Source of the DNA: Gnetum montanum
Lineage: Eukaryota; Streptophyta; Gnetopsida; Gnetales; Gnetaceae
NCBI GenBank assembly: GCA_015680685.1
Contig: MNCI01006902.1
Location: forward strand, 170,924-234,923
Length of the DNA: 64,000 nucleotides
Reading direction: 5' to 3'
Below the pieces are notes generated by a model. The model made no database searches, was not told the origin of the DNA, and saw nothing but the letters and a program-made list of their open reading frames with translations. Every line of letters starts with the position of its first letter. Position 1 is the stretch's first letter. Shown here piece by piece: positions 25,114 through 36,131 of this stretch. Made by a program: the position numbers and the translations under genes.

Positions 25114-25986
25114 TGATGAGTCATGATTTGCTTGGCCTTGACATTGGAGCCTTGTGATCGGAGCCTTGTATCAAAGCCTTGTTTCAGAGCCTTATTATTG
25201 GTGCCTTGATGTTGAAGCCTTGATGTTGAGGCCAAGACGTGATGTCAAATACCTAATTTTGAGATATATACTCTACTATATAACTATAGGTCTCGAGCTC
25301 ACAAGTTTAAGATAGTGTCCCAGTTAAAGTAGCAGAGCTCTTGCAGTTTGTTTTCTCCAAAGTTAGAATATTTTCTGAATGCCTGCAATGTGATGTTTGT
25401 AATCATATGATACCTTTGTTCGACTGTGACATACTTGGACATGTTACATGACTAGCAATAAAGATCGAGATTACTCCCATCATTACAACATCCACTTAGA
25501 TTATTGTTGCTTTTAATTATTAAATTATTTATTGCTTTCTTTAGTTAAATATTTCCACCTTAATCATGAATGTTTAAGTGTAGATACTTGGTAATCCAGA
25601 AGTGTATTTTTTGGAACAACCAGTGACATACACTTGGAAATCTCAAAAGTAGTCTCACAAAGTCCAAGACATGTACAAACGATTAAGTGTAGATACTCAT
25701 CACCCATAGGCTAGTTTAGATCTTGTTTTCTGTTATTTATTAGTTTAATTAATTTATCTCTTTATTGTCATTAGGAAGCATAGAATTAGATAACATCATA
25801 CGCCTCACTTTGGACTAAACCATATGTGATAAAGCTACCACTAGTCCAAGTGGGAAGATAGCAAATTACGATCAAAGTATAGAAATCTAGATACCACAAC
25901 TAGTCCCATCCATGAAATTCGACCGGATCGTGCATGAACACTTGTGATTTGTATGGTTGAGCATAGGGTTACCTCATTGCTCATCA
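25114..25986 (+). repeat. 5' LTR of element B (873 bp)
   Basis: TGATGA...TCATCA, followed at once by a tRNA-Asp primer-binding site. TATA candidate at 25277-25283. The U3 head holds seven units of 13-14 bp beginning GCCTTG (25135-25230). Confidence 0.9.
25135..25230 (+). repeat. GCCTTG minisatellite in U3 of element B 5' LTR
   Basis: Units start at 25135, 25149, 25163, 25176, 25189, 25203 and 25217, each GCCTTG plus seven to eight variable bases ending in GGA, GAA or similar. The 3' LTR has the matching array at 52476-52573 with a strict 14-bp period. Confidence 0.85.
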
Positions 25987-25987
25987 T

Positions 25988-26005
25988 TGGCACTGTTGCT
26001 GGGGA
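25988..26005 (+). promoter_or_regulatory. Primer-binding site of element B, tRNA-Asp type
   Basis: TGGCACTGTTGCTGGGGA lies one base after the LTR. It has three mismatches to the tRNA-Asp complement, all transitions (one G to A, two C to T). Confidence 0.82.
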
Positions 26006-26111
26006 TGATGCTAGTTATCTAGATGAGTTATGTAATACAAGATTGCTGTAAAGGTATTAAAAATATATATTTTCGAAAATATTAACTCACATACATCATA
26101 AACCAATAATA

Positions 26112-28100
26112 ATGTCTCTCTTACATAGAAGTGACTATGAACTATATAGCACACACATTCATTGGAGAACTAACACAATATACAATGAAGAAGACTGGAG
26201 TGATCAACCTTATGCAGGGGTTTCTTATGATCATGACCACCATGATGACACTTGAAGACTACATCCACCTAATATAGATCATCTTGGAGGAGATGACGTA
26301 GGTCCTAAACAAGGGGAGGCCTCAAGGCCTAAGACCTCCTTGAAACTTAGAAATGATAAATCAAGGGACCCTAATGAACACCATAGAATCCATGGAAATT
26401 CTTCCAGTTCTTCATCTTTTTCTTTTCCTTCAACATCTAGTTCTGATAAAGATGAACATAGGTATAGAGATAGAGCTCCACTAAAGGGTCGAATTAAAAA
26501 ATGGAATCGAACCCATGGGGAAGAACAGAGATAGCATCATCACAATCAAATCCATAGACATAGAAATTTCCCTCATAATGTTTTTGATGATGATGAATCC
26601 TTTTTGGCCACTAACAACGTAATGCATATCATAGTGGCTGTTAAGATATCTCATAGGCATCGCAAAAAGAGTCGTCTACCTAAGCTTGATACAAACAACA
26701 TTCCTAAATTTTTAGGAGGCTATGATGTAGATTTGCAACATCATTTACAAGCCACTACAACATTGAAAGTGAATGGAAAAAGCTTAAGCTCTTTCGTAGG
26801 ACACTAATTGATAGAGCCTAATTGTGGTATAGATCGTTGAGACCAAAATTAATCTGATGATGGTCTGTAATGTTGGAACCTTTCAACAAGAAATACCAAA
26901 CATATGCAAGAGTGTCCATCCTAAGGAGATAGATCCAAGAGTGGAAACAAGAACAACATAAACCCTTGGACATGGCCTTGGATAGATATTATGCCTTATT
27001 GAATTGATGCCTAGGCCATGGTTTCTTTGAGGAAGAGAAAATTTACCACATCATAGATGGGCTTTGTAATGAAGCAAGGGAGATCCTTGGGATGTATGCC
27101 CCAGGGCAATTATAGAAGCTCCAAGCCCATCAGATCAAAGAGCTAATAGAGCGTGTGGCAAAAGAAGAAGGTGAGATATGCAAATGGATGAATGTCAAGA
27201 AAAATCAATGGGACCTAACTATTCAATAGAGGGATGTCTAGATCTATGGTAAGGAGAATGAAACTAATCTTGATAAGGTGATCCCACAACAAACCTTGCT
27301 GATACAGGAGTCTATTGATGAATTAGAAGCAAAGTTTAATAGGATGTTCAAATAGATATATGAAAATGTCACAACTCTCATTAAGATGGTGGAGGAGAGG
27401 ATCATGCAAAATAAGCCAGGTGATCACAATAAACAAAGGACATAGAACTAAGAAATAGTTAGGAACAACTTTCGCCAAATGAAGAAACTAGCCAATGAAA
27501 GTAAGGTTAAAGACTCCACCACATAAGAAGATGATGGATGTGACCTATGCATATATGACCACCCAAGGGGCCAATGCCCTATGTTGTTGCATCTACAAGA
27601 GTATTGGGTAGGTGCCTTAAATCCTAAATTTGTGAAAAAGCACATGTTTGGGAAACTTCCTCTTCCACAAGGTAATTTTAGATAGTCCCACAATCAATTG
27701 TACCATACTAGGGAGACTTATTACTAGCCTCAACACAATCATCAACTGCAGTGGAAACAACCATAGTTGTTGGGGAGGCCATCACAAAATCAGCTAGATC
27801 CATTGAAACCTCATGGATATTGTGTTCAACACCTTGTTTCTCCAACTAGTTCGACATTCTCTACTTCAAATTGCCACTACCACTCTCTCGAGTACCATTA
27901 ATACATGACATCCCCTGAAGGATCACCACCTCACGCCTCTTACCATTTAATCTACCCTCGATATTCTCATCATCCACCTCCTTATACACCATCGCTAGCA
28001 ACTTAGGAAGGCTTAGCACCATAATATCAACAAACGAGTGCCACTTGTATTACCAATGTGCATAGACATGTTGACACCAGTCACAAAGTCAAAAATGTCC
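26112..28100 (+). pseudogene. gag: Gag of element B
   Basis: Starts at ATG 26112 (MSLLHRSDYE), about 105 bp after the primer-binding site. In order: an Asp/His-rich N-terminus; a Ser-rich stretch at 26400-26450; the capsid entry DTNNIPKFLGGYD (26690); a capsid tail with LDMALDRYYALL (26970) and HIIDGL (27050); a predicted helical region around 27300-27400; a short zinc knuckle CDLCIYDHPRGQC at 27539-27577; and a Tyr/Pro-rich tail. Many stops and some shifts; the longest open pieces are 26340-26534 and 26604-26807. It ends in a junction with element G gag at about 28165 rather than in its own protease. Confidence 0.75.
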
Positions 28101-28164
28101 TTTTTGGAGGAAGGGCTATAAGCTGAAGCAAACCATGCATGAAACCACTACACTAACGGAGCTA

Positions 28165-29366
28165 GCACCCTTGGAACTTACACCCAAGGAGGGCTATCTC
28201 ATAGATGGGCTTAGTTACAAAATGTAAAGAACCCTTGGAACTTACACCCAAGGAAGGCTATCTAAGCTCAGAGTCCATCAAATAAAAAGATTGTTGGAGA
28301 AAGTTTCCAAGGAGGAAGGTGAGTTAAGGAAAAGAGAAAGTGTGGAAGAATACAACAGAGATCCTTCCCTCTGAAAGAAGGAAGCTAGATTTTGTGAAGA
28401 TAAAGAAGAGTCACCACTTGAAGAGACAATGAATAGGAAAACATTGCTCATTCAAAAATTTGCATCAGAAGTATCAACAAAGGTAGATCAAATGTGGAAC
28501 TCCCTAGACGATAAATTTCAAATTGTTCTAAAAATAGTAGAGGAGTCTAGAGAGCAAAGTAGCGAGTAGGAAAGAAGGAAAAGGAAAGAAGCTAAATATG
28601 AACATAACAAGGGTAAGGGAAAAGTTGTCATCATTGAAGAAGTTGTGGATTTAGACATAGACAATGATGGAAAATGTGAGATATGCCAATATAACCATCC
28701 TAAAGAATGTTGCTCAGTAGTGTCACATTTGCAAGAGTATGGGGTGTATGCACTAAATCCATGATTAAATCGATGACAGACACCTAAGAGGTTACCTTAT
28801 TCTCAAGATAACCCAAGGCAGTTCCACCAACCCTTGACATATTATCCAAGTGGAACCCCATCACAACCAAATGAATAGTATTAATAGTGGCAACACCCAT
28901 AATCATGGGGAATTCCATTACCACGTTAAAAATACCCTTACCGTCAACCTGACCCATACAGATACTACATGCAGCAGTCAATCTTTCCACGTGACTCTAC
29001 TAGTCATGTTGCTTCTCAACCTCACTACTAGACCCATGAGTACTATAGAACTCCTTCTCCTAGAAGTGATGTTCCACATACACACTATCATTCTCATTCA
29101 ACTACACCTCTTCCACCCTTAGCTCCATTACCACCTACTCCAACTATGGAGGGTGAGTTCCCTACCTAGCCATAGCAATGTAACACTACAAGGGCTATCA
29201 ACCCTCAACCTACTATTGGTTTAGAAAACCACATTGAGAAGAGACCTTTCTTTAGAACCAATAGTATAACTAAGTTCTTACAACCACAAGCAGCTAATTC
29301 TCCAAACGCCTCACCACCATTCGAATCTTTGGAGCTCCCTTTGAACCAAAAACCTGGTCCAATGCA
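28165..29366 (+). pseudogene. gag: Second, 5'-truncated gag (element G) fused behind gag of B
   Basis: From about 28201 the sequence follows gag of the A/G family from mid-capsid onward: IDGL at 28201, then KEEGELRKRESVEEYNRDPS, an amphipathic stretch (KVDQMWNSLDDKFQIVLKI), a Lys-rich patch, the knuckle CEICQYNHPKECC at about 28675-28715, and a Pro-rich tail with PLPPLAPLPPTP. The region therefore holds two successive gag tails and two knuckles. The boundary is marked by a partial tandem duplication: cccttggaacttacaccc occurs at 28168 and again 64 bp later at 28232. Element G has no 5' LTR or gag start here. Confidence 0.7.
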
Positions 29367-29823
29367 CATGGTCATGTTGACTCATGCCATCATCGATTAG
29401 ATTAAATTTGGTCATATTGCTAGGAAATTCTCTGATCTTGGAAGTCCTCTTATATATTTGCAAATCGCTGGGAATGAGCCTTGTAAAGCTCTTTTGGATG
29501 CAAGTTCTGGTGTTAATTTAATCTCTCAAGAAATGTACAAAGCTTGGAACCTACCTCCACTAAAAAAGAGTAATATTCGTTTAGAGTTGGCTGACCAGTC
29601 CATCACTGTCCCATTAGGACTACTGGAGGACATTGTCACCACTGTTTGTGGGTGGTCATATCCAGTTGACTTCCTAGTGATTCAAGTCAACAACTATAAG
29701 GGGAACTTCCCAATCATAATGGGAAGAGCATGGCTAAGCACGATTGACATGCCCCTAGGAATACTTGATCTTTCCCTAGAAATATCAAAAGAAAATACGT
29801 TTGGAAAGATTGAGAAGAAGTAA
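29367..29823 (+). pseudogene. pol: Protease region of element G
   Basis: The open piece 29458-29823 covers most of the domain: the active-site region ALLDASSGVNLIS, then MYKAWNLPPLKK, LEDIVTTVCGWSYPVDF and IIMGRAWLST. The expected D-S/T-G triad reads D-A-S, so catalytic geometry is probably lost. A stop lies just upstream in the helix before the active site. The downstream spacer to reverse transcriptase (29824-30231) is readable to a VIIN stretch, where the 2.9-kb insertion interrupts it. Confidence 0.8.
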
Positions 29824-31139
29824 GTTTCATGCATTGCATACAATGACATAGGGTGTAATTACATGTAGAAGTCTTGGTTTGTACAACATTTAGAATTGCC
29901 TGCATGAAACTAGTGTGCACAAATAACTAACATACAAAGATGCCTATATGTAGTAGCCACAATATAGGAAGACACTCAGTGGCTGAAAGCTGACCGAGAG
30001 AGCAACTCAACTTTATGCATGGAACCAACTAAGAGCTTGACTTGTGCTTACATCGATAGCATAGATACATTAGAGGAAGTCCATTGTCAAGTTCCAAGTA
30101 TTGACATCGAAAATATCAACTAGGGGAAGTTGAAAATCCCTAACAAGTTTAAGCAAGAGCCCCTTGAGTTAAAACTATTGCCTATTGATATGGAATACAC
30201 ATTTCTCAAGAATGGAAAACTGGTAATCATTAACGTTGTTGACAACCATTTGGGACGCGACCACCAACGAGTGTCCTCGAACAAGATTTAGGTGCTTGTT
30301 GGTCTCTGGCAATACCAAGGCCTAGATACCTCCAAATAGACTTAGTAGTTAATGTGAGTATGTGTGTGTGCTATTGTGAAAAATGAAATGATTGGGTTGT
30401 GTGTAAAACTATAAATGACTTATCTTAAAGAGATTCATCCAACTTTGCGAAGTACTGTGAGTTGTTGAGAGTTCTTATTCTGTTCAATTGCCTAGTCTAT
30501 GCAGTCCTTATAATACCTACTTGTAACAAATAAAGTTTTGCAAAAACATTTGAGCACAACTCTGCGAATCTATTTCTAATTTTCCCTAGAGAAAGAGATA
30601 GTTCCACAAGAAAACTAGAAATAGAGCGAGATTCAATGGAAATAGAAAGAAGAGAAAAAGAAAGAAGATTTGTGTAAAGATCTCAAATGTTTAAATAAGG
30701 TAAAATGATACGAGTAAAAAATTCATAGTAAAGCTATTCCAAATTCAATAACTAAAAATTGTTCAAACTTCCAAGGCTCAAATAAGCAATTTCTTCAAGA
30801 CAATCCTACTATGCTACAAAAAAAAAATGCTGCATAAACTATCACGTACCAGACTCTATTTTGGCTAGATAATGGATGTCAACAATTTCATTCAACAGAA
30901 CCTTCAAAAGACTTGACAATTTATGATTGAAATACCACAGAGATTTACTTTAAATATAAAAGAAGCTATTATGGTCCTATCAAAATAGCAAAGATATTCT
31001 AAACCCTCTTGACTATTGAATCGTTCAACGGCTTGACTACATGCAGAGGCTCTCTTACAACAATCTCAATAGCGGTTCTTATACATTGCACAATAATAAA
31101 ATTCACTACTAAAATGCTCTTAAGGATTTTAAACACGAG

Positions 31140-31244
31140 GTCTTCTATGACAAAATTTTAATAGAAATTTTCTGTCATGCAACAAGAATAANGTCTTCTA
31201 TGACAAAATTTTAATAGAAATTTTCTGTCATGCAACAAGAATAA
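31140..31244. repeat. Exact 52-bp direct repeat around a single N
   Basis: 31140-31191 equals 31193-31244, separated only by N at 31192. This is most simply two contig ends that overlap but were joined without merging. Confidence 0.9.
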
Positions 31245-32230
31245 TAAGAGTAATCTAAAATCCCAAAATTACTTGCCAAGCATGATATTATCTAATCCAC
31301 TAGTTAAACAATTTAAACAGAATAAAAAAAGTAAGCATAACTCATAGGTTTATGACAAAGAGGCTGAAATGTTATCTTTAACAAGTCATCTTACAAGCAA
31401 TCTTTCACAATGTCTTCTTTACAAATGCTCTTTTTTTCACCCCCCTTCCACCAAGAGCCAGAGTGAGACCACTTTTCCTTTGTACCCTTGAATCCCTTTT
31501 ATAGGCTCTCATAGGTAGTTAGGTAAGTTACAAACATTTTGGGTGGTTATAACCACCATAGAGATAAAAAAGCTACAGTTGAAAAGTGTCTCATTTAGTT
31601 GCCAAGTGGCTCATTCAGTTGCCAAGTGGTCACCATGGAGATAAAAAAGTTGTAGTTGACAAGTGGCCTTTGTAGTGGTTACAACATTATAGAAAATTAG
31701 TTATAACTACCATAGGAGGTTATGACTTCTATAAGAAGTTATTATCACTATAAAAATAAAAAATTCACTTGTTATATATATATATTATAGAGTTATTAGG
31801 ATCTATTGGGGAGTTATATCGTTGGCCCCTAACTTGATGCTTACACCATCTTGTCTGTATGATTAACTGATAAAACCATGAAATTAATCCACATTCTGGA
31901 CCACGTGTGATCTTCATACTTGGTCATAAAGTCATTAAAATATTAAATGCTTCCCTGACCTGCAGCATCTCTGTCTAGCCATGTGCTGAATGGCATCACA
32001 TCTTCACTCCGACACAGTCGCCTGAATTCATGAGCAATCCCTGGGTATGTTGCCATTTCCGGTGAAAGAACACGATCTTTGTCATCTTGATTCTCCTCTT
32101 GTTATGCAATGTCATTTTTTCCTTCACCATCTTTGTGTTCGTTTAAGTCCTTTGCTATTAAAAGAGACATGTCCTTCTTCTTGTGTTACCTAGTACTGCA
32201 GGTGCTTGAACGTAGATCCAAATCTTCATT

Positions 32231-32627
32231 ATGGTAACATCAGTTTCAACTTCTCTAGCATGCAATTTTTATCACACAAAATGTTTTCCAATACACCCTG
32301 TTGACCCCAAAATCTCATCCAGATTCACCTCGATGACTTTGAATCTGAAACCAAGAGGGAAGCCATCCACCACCAAGAGTTTTACAGAGAAAAATAATGA
32401 ACAAATCTGGGAAGAATCAAACACTTTCTTCAAGTATTTGGGAAACCTTTTTTATTCCTCATGACTATGATCCAAACAAGATTGTTGCCATGTACAAGAA
32501 ATGCCCATTTGTGTTTCTTTGGTGTTTGCTGCAGATTGGCTTCACTTTTGGCCACTGGTTTTGCCTGCACTACCTGGACAGACTTCACGGACACTCTAAT
32601 TCCATGTTTAAGATGATTGTTCCTTGA
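32231..32627 (+). pseudogene. Possible captured exon of a chloroplast ABC1-type kinase gene
   Basis: Two overlapping plus-strand open frames join by one frameshift near 32420. The first, from ATG 32231, is rich in Ser, Thr and Lys with few acids (TSVSTSLACNF, SRFTSMTLNLKP), as in a plastid transit peptide. The second continues YDPNKIVAMYKKCPF, LLQIGFTFGHWF, YLDRLHGHSNSMFKM. That order, a Tyr-x-Pro start, a Pro-containing turn, a hydrophobic helix and then a basic stretch, resembles the segment before the kinase domain of plastid ABC1/aarF-type proteins. The kinase domain is absent. Family assignment is from memory of the pattern. It could be another plastid protein. Confidence 0.4.
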
Positions 32628-33151
32628 GTGGATCTATCTTTGAGTAAGGATGCTCAGCATCAATGGAGCCCTTCTTCAGTAGCTGATGGATGGCTTGCCC
32701 ATATTTTCACATTTGTGTTTGTAGGTTTGGCGTGGTGGTGATGCAGAGTTGCTGATTGGTGGATGGCTTTCACAGTGAGAAATGGCCGAAGTCCAACATT
32801 TTGTTTTGTCCCAATCTCAGAAACATGAAACTTTCTTCTCTTTCTATGGATACATTCCAGTGAGGTGACTTGAGAACCACCAGATTATGATTTTTGAGCA
32901 AGTCATGAAATTAATCATTCAAAATTTGCATTGCAATTTCTGCTCATGACACCAAGATGGATAATTCCCTGTAAATGTAGTTACAATATCTAGCATATGC
33001 CATTCCAACTTCATGGTTAGTTAACTGTTGTAGAATTCTTCACGAGAAAGAGCATAATCCTCCTTAAACAGTTTCAGTTCATTAGGATTCTATATCTCAC
33101 TATTTGCAAATAAGTCCACCTGTTCCATGAAATGGCCAAAATGTTCCAACA

Positions 33152-34610
33152 AACGCTAAGCTCGCTCCTCAACAAAAAGAAATATTGCTAGAAATGGTAA
33201 ACAATTGGTCAAAAGCCTTTGCTTGGTCATATCCCAAATTAACCAGAATAGATCCCAGGATATGCCAACATAGAATTTACATTGACCCCTCCATGAAGCC
33301 TTGATGATAACTGCAAAGGCCATTGAACCCAAAGCTTAAGCAAGTGGTTAAGGAAGAGATTAAACAACTTCTAAAAGTTAGGTTCATCTACCCCATTGTC
33401 GACAGTGAATGGGTTAGCCCATTAGTCATTGTGCCTAAAAAGGGAGGTAAATGGAGGGTGTGTATAGACTTTAGGCTACTGAACATGGTAACATTTAAAG
33501 ACCATTTTCCATTGTCATTCATGGACCAAGTCTTAGATACCACTGCAAGGCATTGTTATTATAGCTTTCTGGATGATTATAGTGGGTATAATCAAATTCA
33601 AATAGCACCAAAAAACAAAGCCAAGACTAAATTCACAGGTCCTTAGGGGACATTTTCATATAGACAAATGTTGTTTGGCTTGTGCAATGCTCTAGTAACA
33701 TTTCAACATCTAGTTCTAAGTATATTTCAGCAATAAATAGGGAATGGTGTGGAGGTCTTTATGGATGATTTCTCCACCTATAGAGTAGAATTTGAACAAG
33801 CACTAGGCCGATTAGAGCAAGTACTGAAATGATGTGNTGAACAAGCACTAGGCCGATTAGAGCAAGTACTGAAATGATGTGTAGAAACTAACTTAAGGCT
33901 CAATTTGCAAAAAAGCCATTTAATGATCCAAGAAGGCATTATATTAGGGCATAAGATTTCACAAAAAGGGATAGAGGTAGACCTTGAAAAGATTAAATTC
34001 ATCCAAGGAATCACTCGTGAACCTAAAATTGTAAAAGACATTTGGTCATTCCTTGGACATACTGGCTATTATAGACACTTCATTGAGAACTTTTCAAGGA
34101 TTGCAAAACCATTGGTAGAATTAATGAAGAAGGACATACCCTTTGAATGGACCAGGGAATGTGAGCTAGCCATCTAAACCTTAAAATATAAGCTCATAGA
34201 AATACCCATTTTACAAGCTCCTGACTAGTCCAAGCCATTTCATATAATGACTGACATGTCCAATTTTATTTAGGAGCTGTACTTACATAGTTAGATGACC
34301 AAAAACATCCTTATTACATCCACTATGCAAGTCAAAGCATTGCTGGTGCACAACCCAACTATACCACAACCGAGAAAGAGTTAATGGCTATGGTGTTTGC
34401 ACTAAAAAAATTTAGGCACTATGTATTAGGCTATAAGATATTTGTACATATGGATCATAATGTAATACAGTTTCTAATGAATAAACTAATGGTGAGCCCT
34501 CGCATCATACGATGGCTTGTGATCTTACAAGAGGTCGATCTTACGATGATTGATCGTAAAGGCACCAAGAATGTTATTACTGATCATTTATCTTAGTTAT
34601 GATGGGACAA
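33152..34610 (+). pseudogene. pol: Reverse transcriptase and RNase H region of element G
   Basis: Resumes after the insertion with KLAPQQKEILLEM. The piece 33323-33646 shows the fingers (LIVPKKGGKWRVCIDF-like) and FLDDYSGYNQIQIA. The catalytic motif VFMDDFST is intact at about 33754-33777, unlike in elements A and E. The piece 33905-34177 covers the thumb and connection (GHKISQKGIEVD, SFLGHTGYYRHFIENFS). The RNase H part (34384-34596) has MAMVFALKKFRHYVLGYKIF. Stops and a 44-bp assembly duplication at 33793-33881 break the frame. Confidence 0.83.
33793..33881. repeat. Exact 44-bp direct repeat around a single N
   Basis: 33793-33836 equals 33838-33881, with N at 33837. It lies within reverse transcriptase of element G and shifts its frame artificially. 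Confidence 0.9.
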
Positions 34611-34779
34611 CAAAGAGGATGAATATCCAATTTTTGACCATTTTCCCTGATGAACTCCTCTTTGTAGGTGTAATAAATAATCAATTAACCATAGATACGA
34701 ATTGGTATAGTAGCATTCTTTCTTATCTTCTCACACAAGAAACACCACAAGAGCTAGACATTAAAAAGAAATAGTAGTT

Positions 34780-35940
34780 TCTTCATTGAGCCAAGTATTT
34801 CATGAAAATCAATGGGTACCTTTATAAGGTATGTTCCGATGGCTTGGTTCGATGGTGTGTTCCCGATGTAGATTAATTGCAAGTTCTCCAAGATGCTCAT
34901 GAGTGCCCTTGTGGGGGTCATTACACTGGGAGATGAACAACCATTAAAATCTTGCTTGTAGGATATTATTGGCCTACATTGTTTTGGGATGCTCATCATT
35001 TCATATTATCTTGTGAGAATTTCCAACGTGATGGGGGAATGACTGCTAGAATGGAGGGTCCACAATAATGGATTCAACCCTTAGAACACTTTGACATATG
35101 GGGTATTGATTTTATGGGGCCTATTGCACCAATGTCTAATGGAAAATTCTACATTGTTGTTGCTGTTGACTATTTTACAAAGTGGGCTATTACAGACTAT
35201 GCATCATCTACCACTGCACGATTTGTTCAACAACAAATCGTAAACAGGTTTGGTGTGCCTCGTGCACTTATTTCTGACAATGGTACACATTTCACAAGTG
35301 CAACTTTTTGAAAGTTGATGCAATGCTTAGGAGTTGAGGATAAATTGACTACACCATATCACCCTCAAGTGAATGATCAAGCCAAAGTCACCAATACGTA
35401 AATCATAAGAATCTTGATGAGAACCATGAGCAAGTATAGGTGAGATTGGAGCACTAAGCTGAACGATGCTCTTTGGGCATACAACTTCACCTAGAAACTC
35501 CCTATAGGCTACTCTCCTTATGAGTTAGTGTATGGTAAACTTCCAACACTTCCTATTCGAGTTGAGCTTCATACACTATCTACAGCATGTGATCTTAAAC
35601 TTGACCTCAATCTAGCACAAAAAGAATGGTTAATGAATCTTAGCTTGCTAGATGAGAATCGATTAGCCGCCCTGTCATCCAATGAACTGCACAAGGCCTT
35701 TAACAAACAACATCATGACCTGAAATTAGAAAAGTAAAATACCAACCAGAAGATAAGGTTCTTTATTAGAATCCCACACATGTGCTAAAATGAACTAAAT
35801 TTCAAATGATATGAGAAGGATCTTATATTATTTATGAAACTTTTCCTTCAGGGGCCATGGATCTATAAACTTGAAAGCCTGGGTAGAAAATTATTAGTCA
35901 ACATCCAGCAAACCAAATTTCTTTCATGAGCCTAAAATGG
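34780..35940 (+). pseudogene. pol: Integrase region of element G
   Basis: The zinc-binding N-terminus is recognisable around 34880-35030 (HECPCGGHYT, with CENFQ where a second Cys is expected). The core piece 35114-35311 has [13 protein letters not shown] and ISDNGTHF. The third catalytic position reads AKV after HPQVNDQ: Glu is replaced by Lys, as in element A. The C-terminal piece 35528-35737 has MYGKLPTLPIRVEL and LLDENRLAAL. Several stops. Non-functional. Confidence 0.82.
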
Positions 35941-36028
35941 TCAATACTAACACTACCTTTATTGATGGACAACCTTTCTCCTTATTTCAGATCTCACCCT
36001 TCCAACTCAATCATGGGGGAGATGGCCA

Positions 36029-36131
36029 TTAATGCTAATCATTCTAAGCACTCAGCTCCTTTGTCTTTTTTGTTTTACTNTTAATGCTAATCATTCTAAG
36101 CACTCAGCTCCTTTGTCTTTTTTGTTTTACT
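36029..36131. repeat. Exact 51-bp direct repeat around a single N
   Basis: 36029-36079 equals 36081-36131, with N at 36080. Unmerged contig overlap in the 3' noncoding region of element G. Confidence 0.9.

Larger units (their letters stand above)
30237..33151. mobile_element. 2.9-kb insertion in element G pol, ends TGTTG...CAACA
   Basis: Elements A and E have an uninterrupted protease-to-polymerase spacer here, so the insertion limits can be read directly: aacgt at 30232-30236 on the left, aacgc at 33152-33156 on the right, consistent with a 5-bp target duplication with one change. The ends form a 5-bp inverted repeat of the TG...CA kind used by LTR elements, but I see no pair of LTRs, no primer-binding site and no transposase. 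It may be a deletion derivative, a solo LTR-like unit or a gene-capturing nonautonomous element. It holds a possible gene fragment at 32231-32627 and an assembly join at 31192. Confidence 0.65.
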
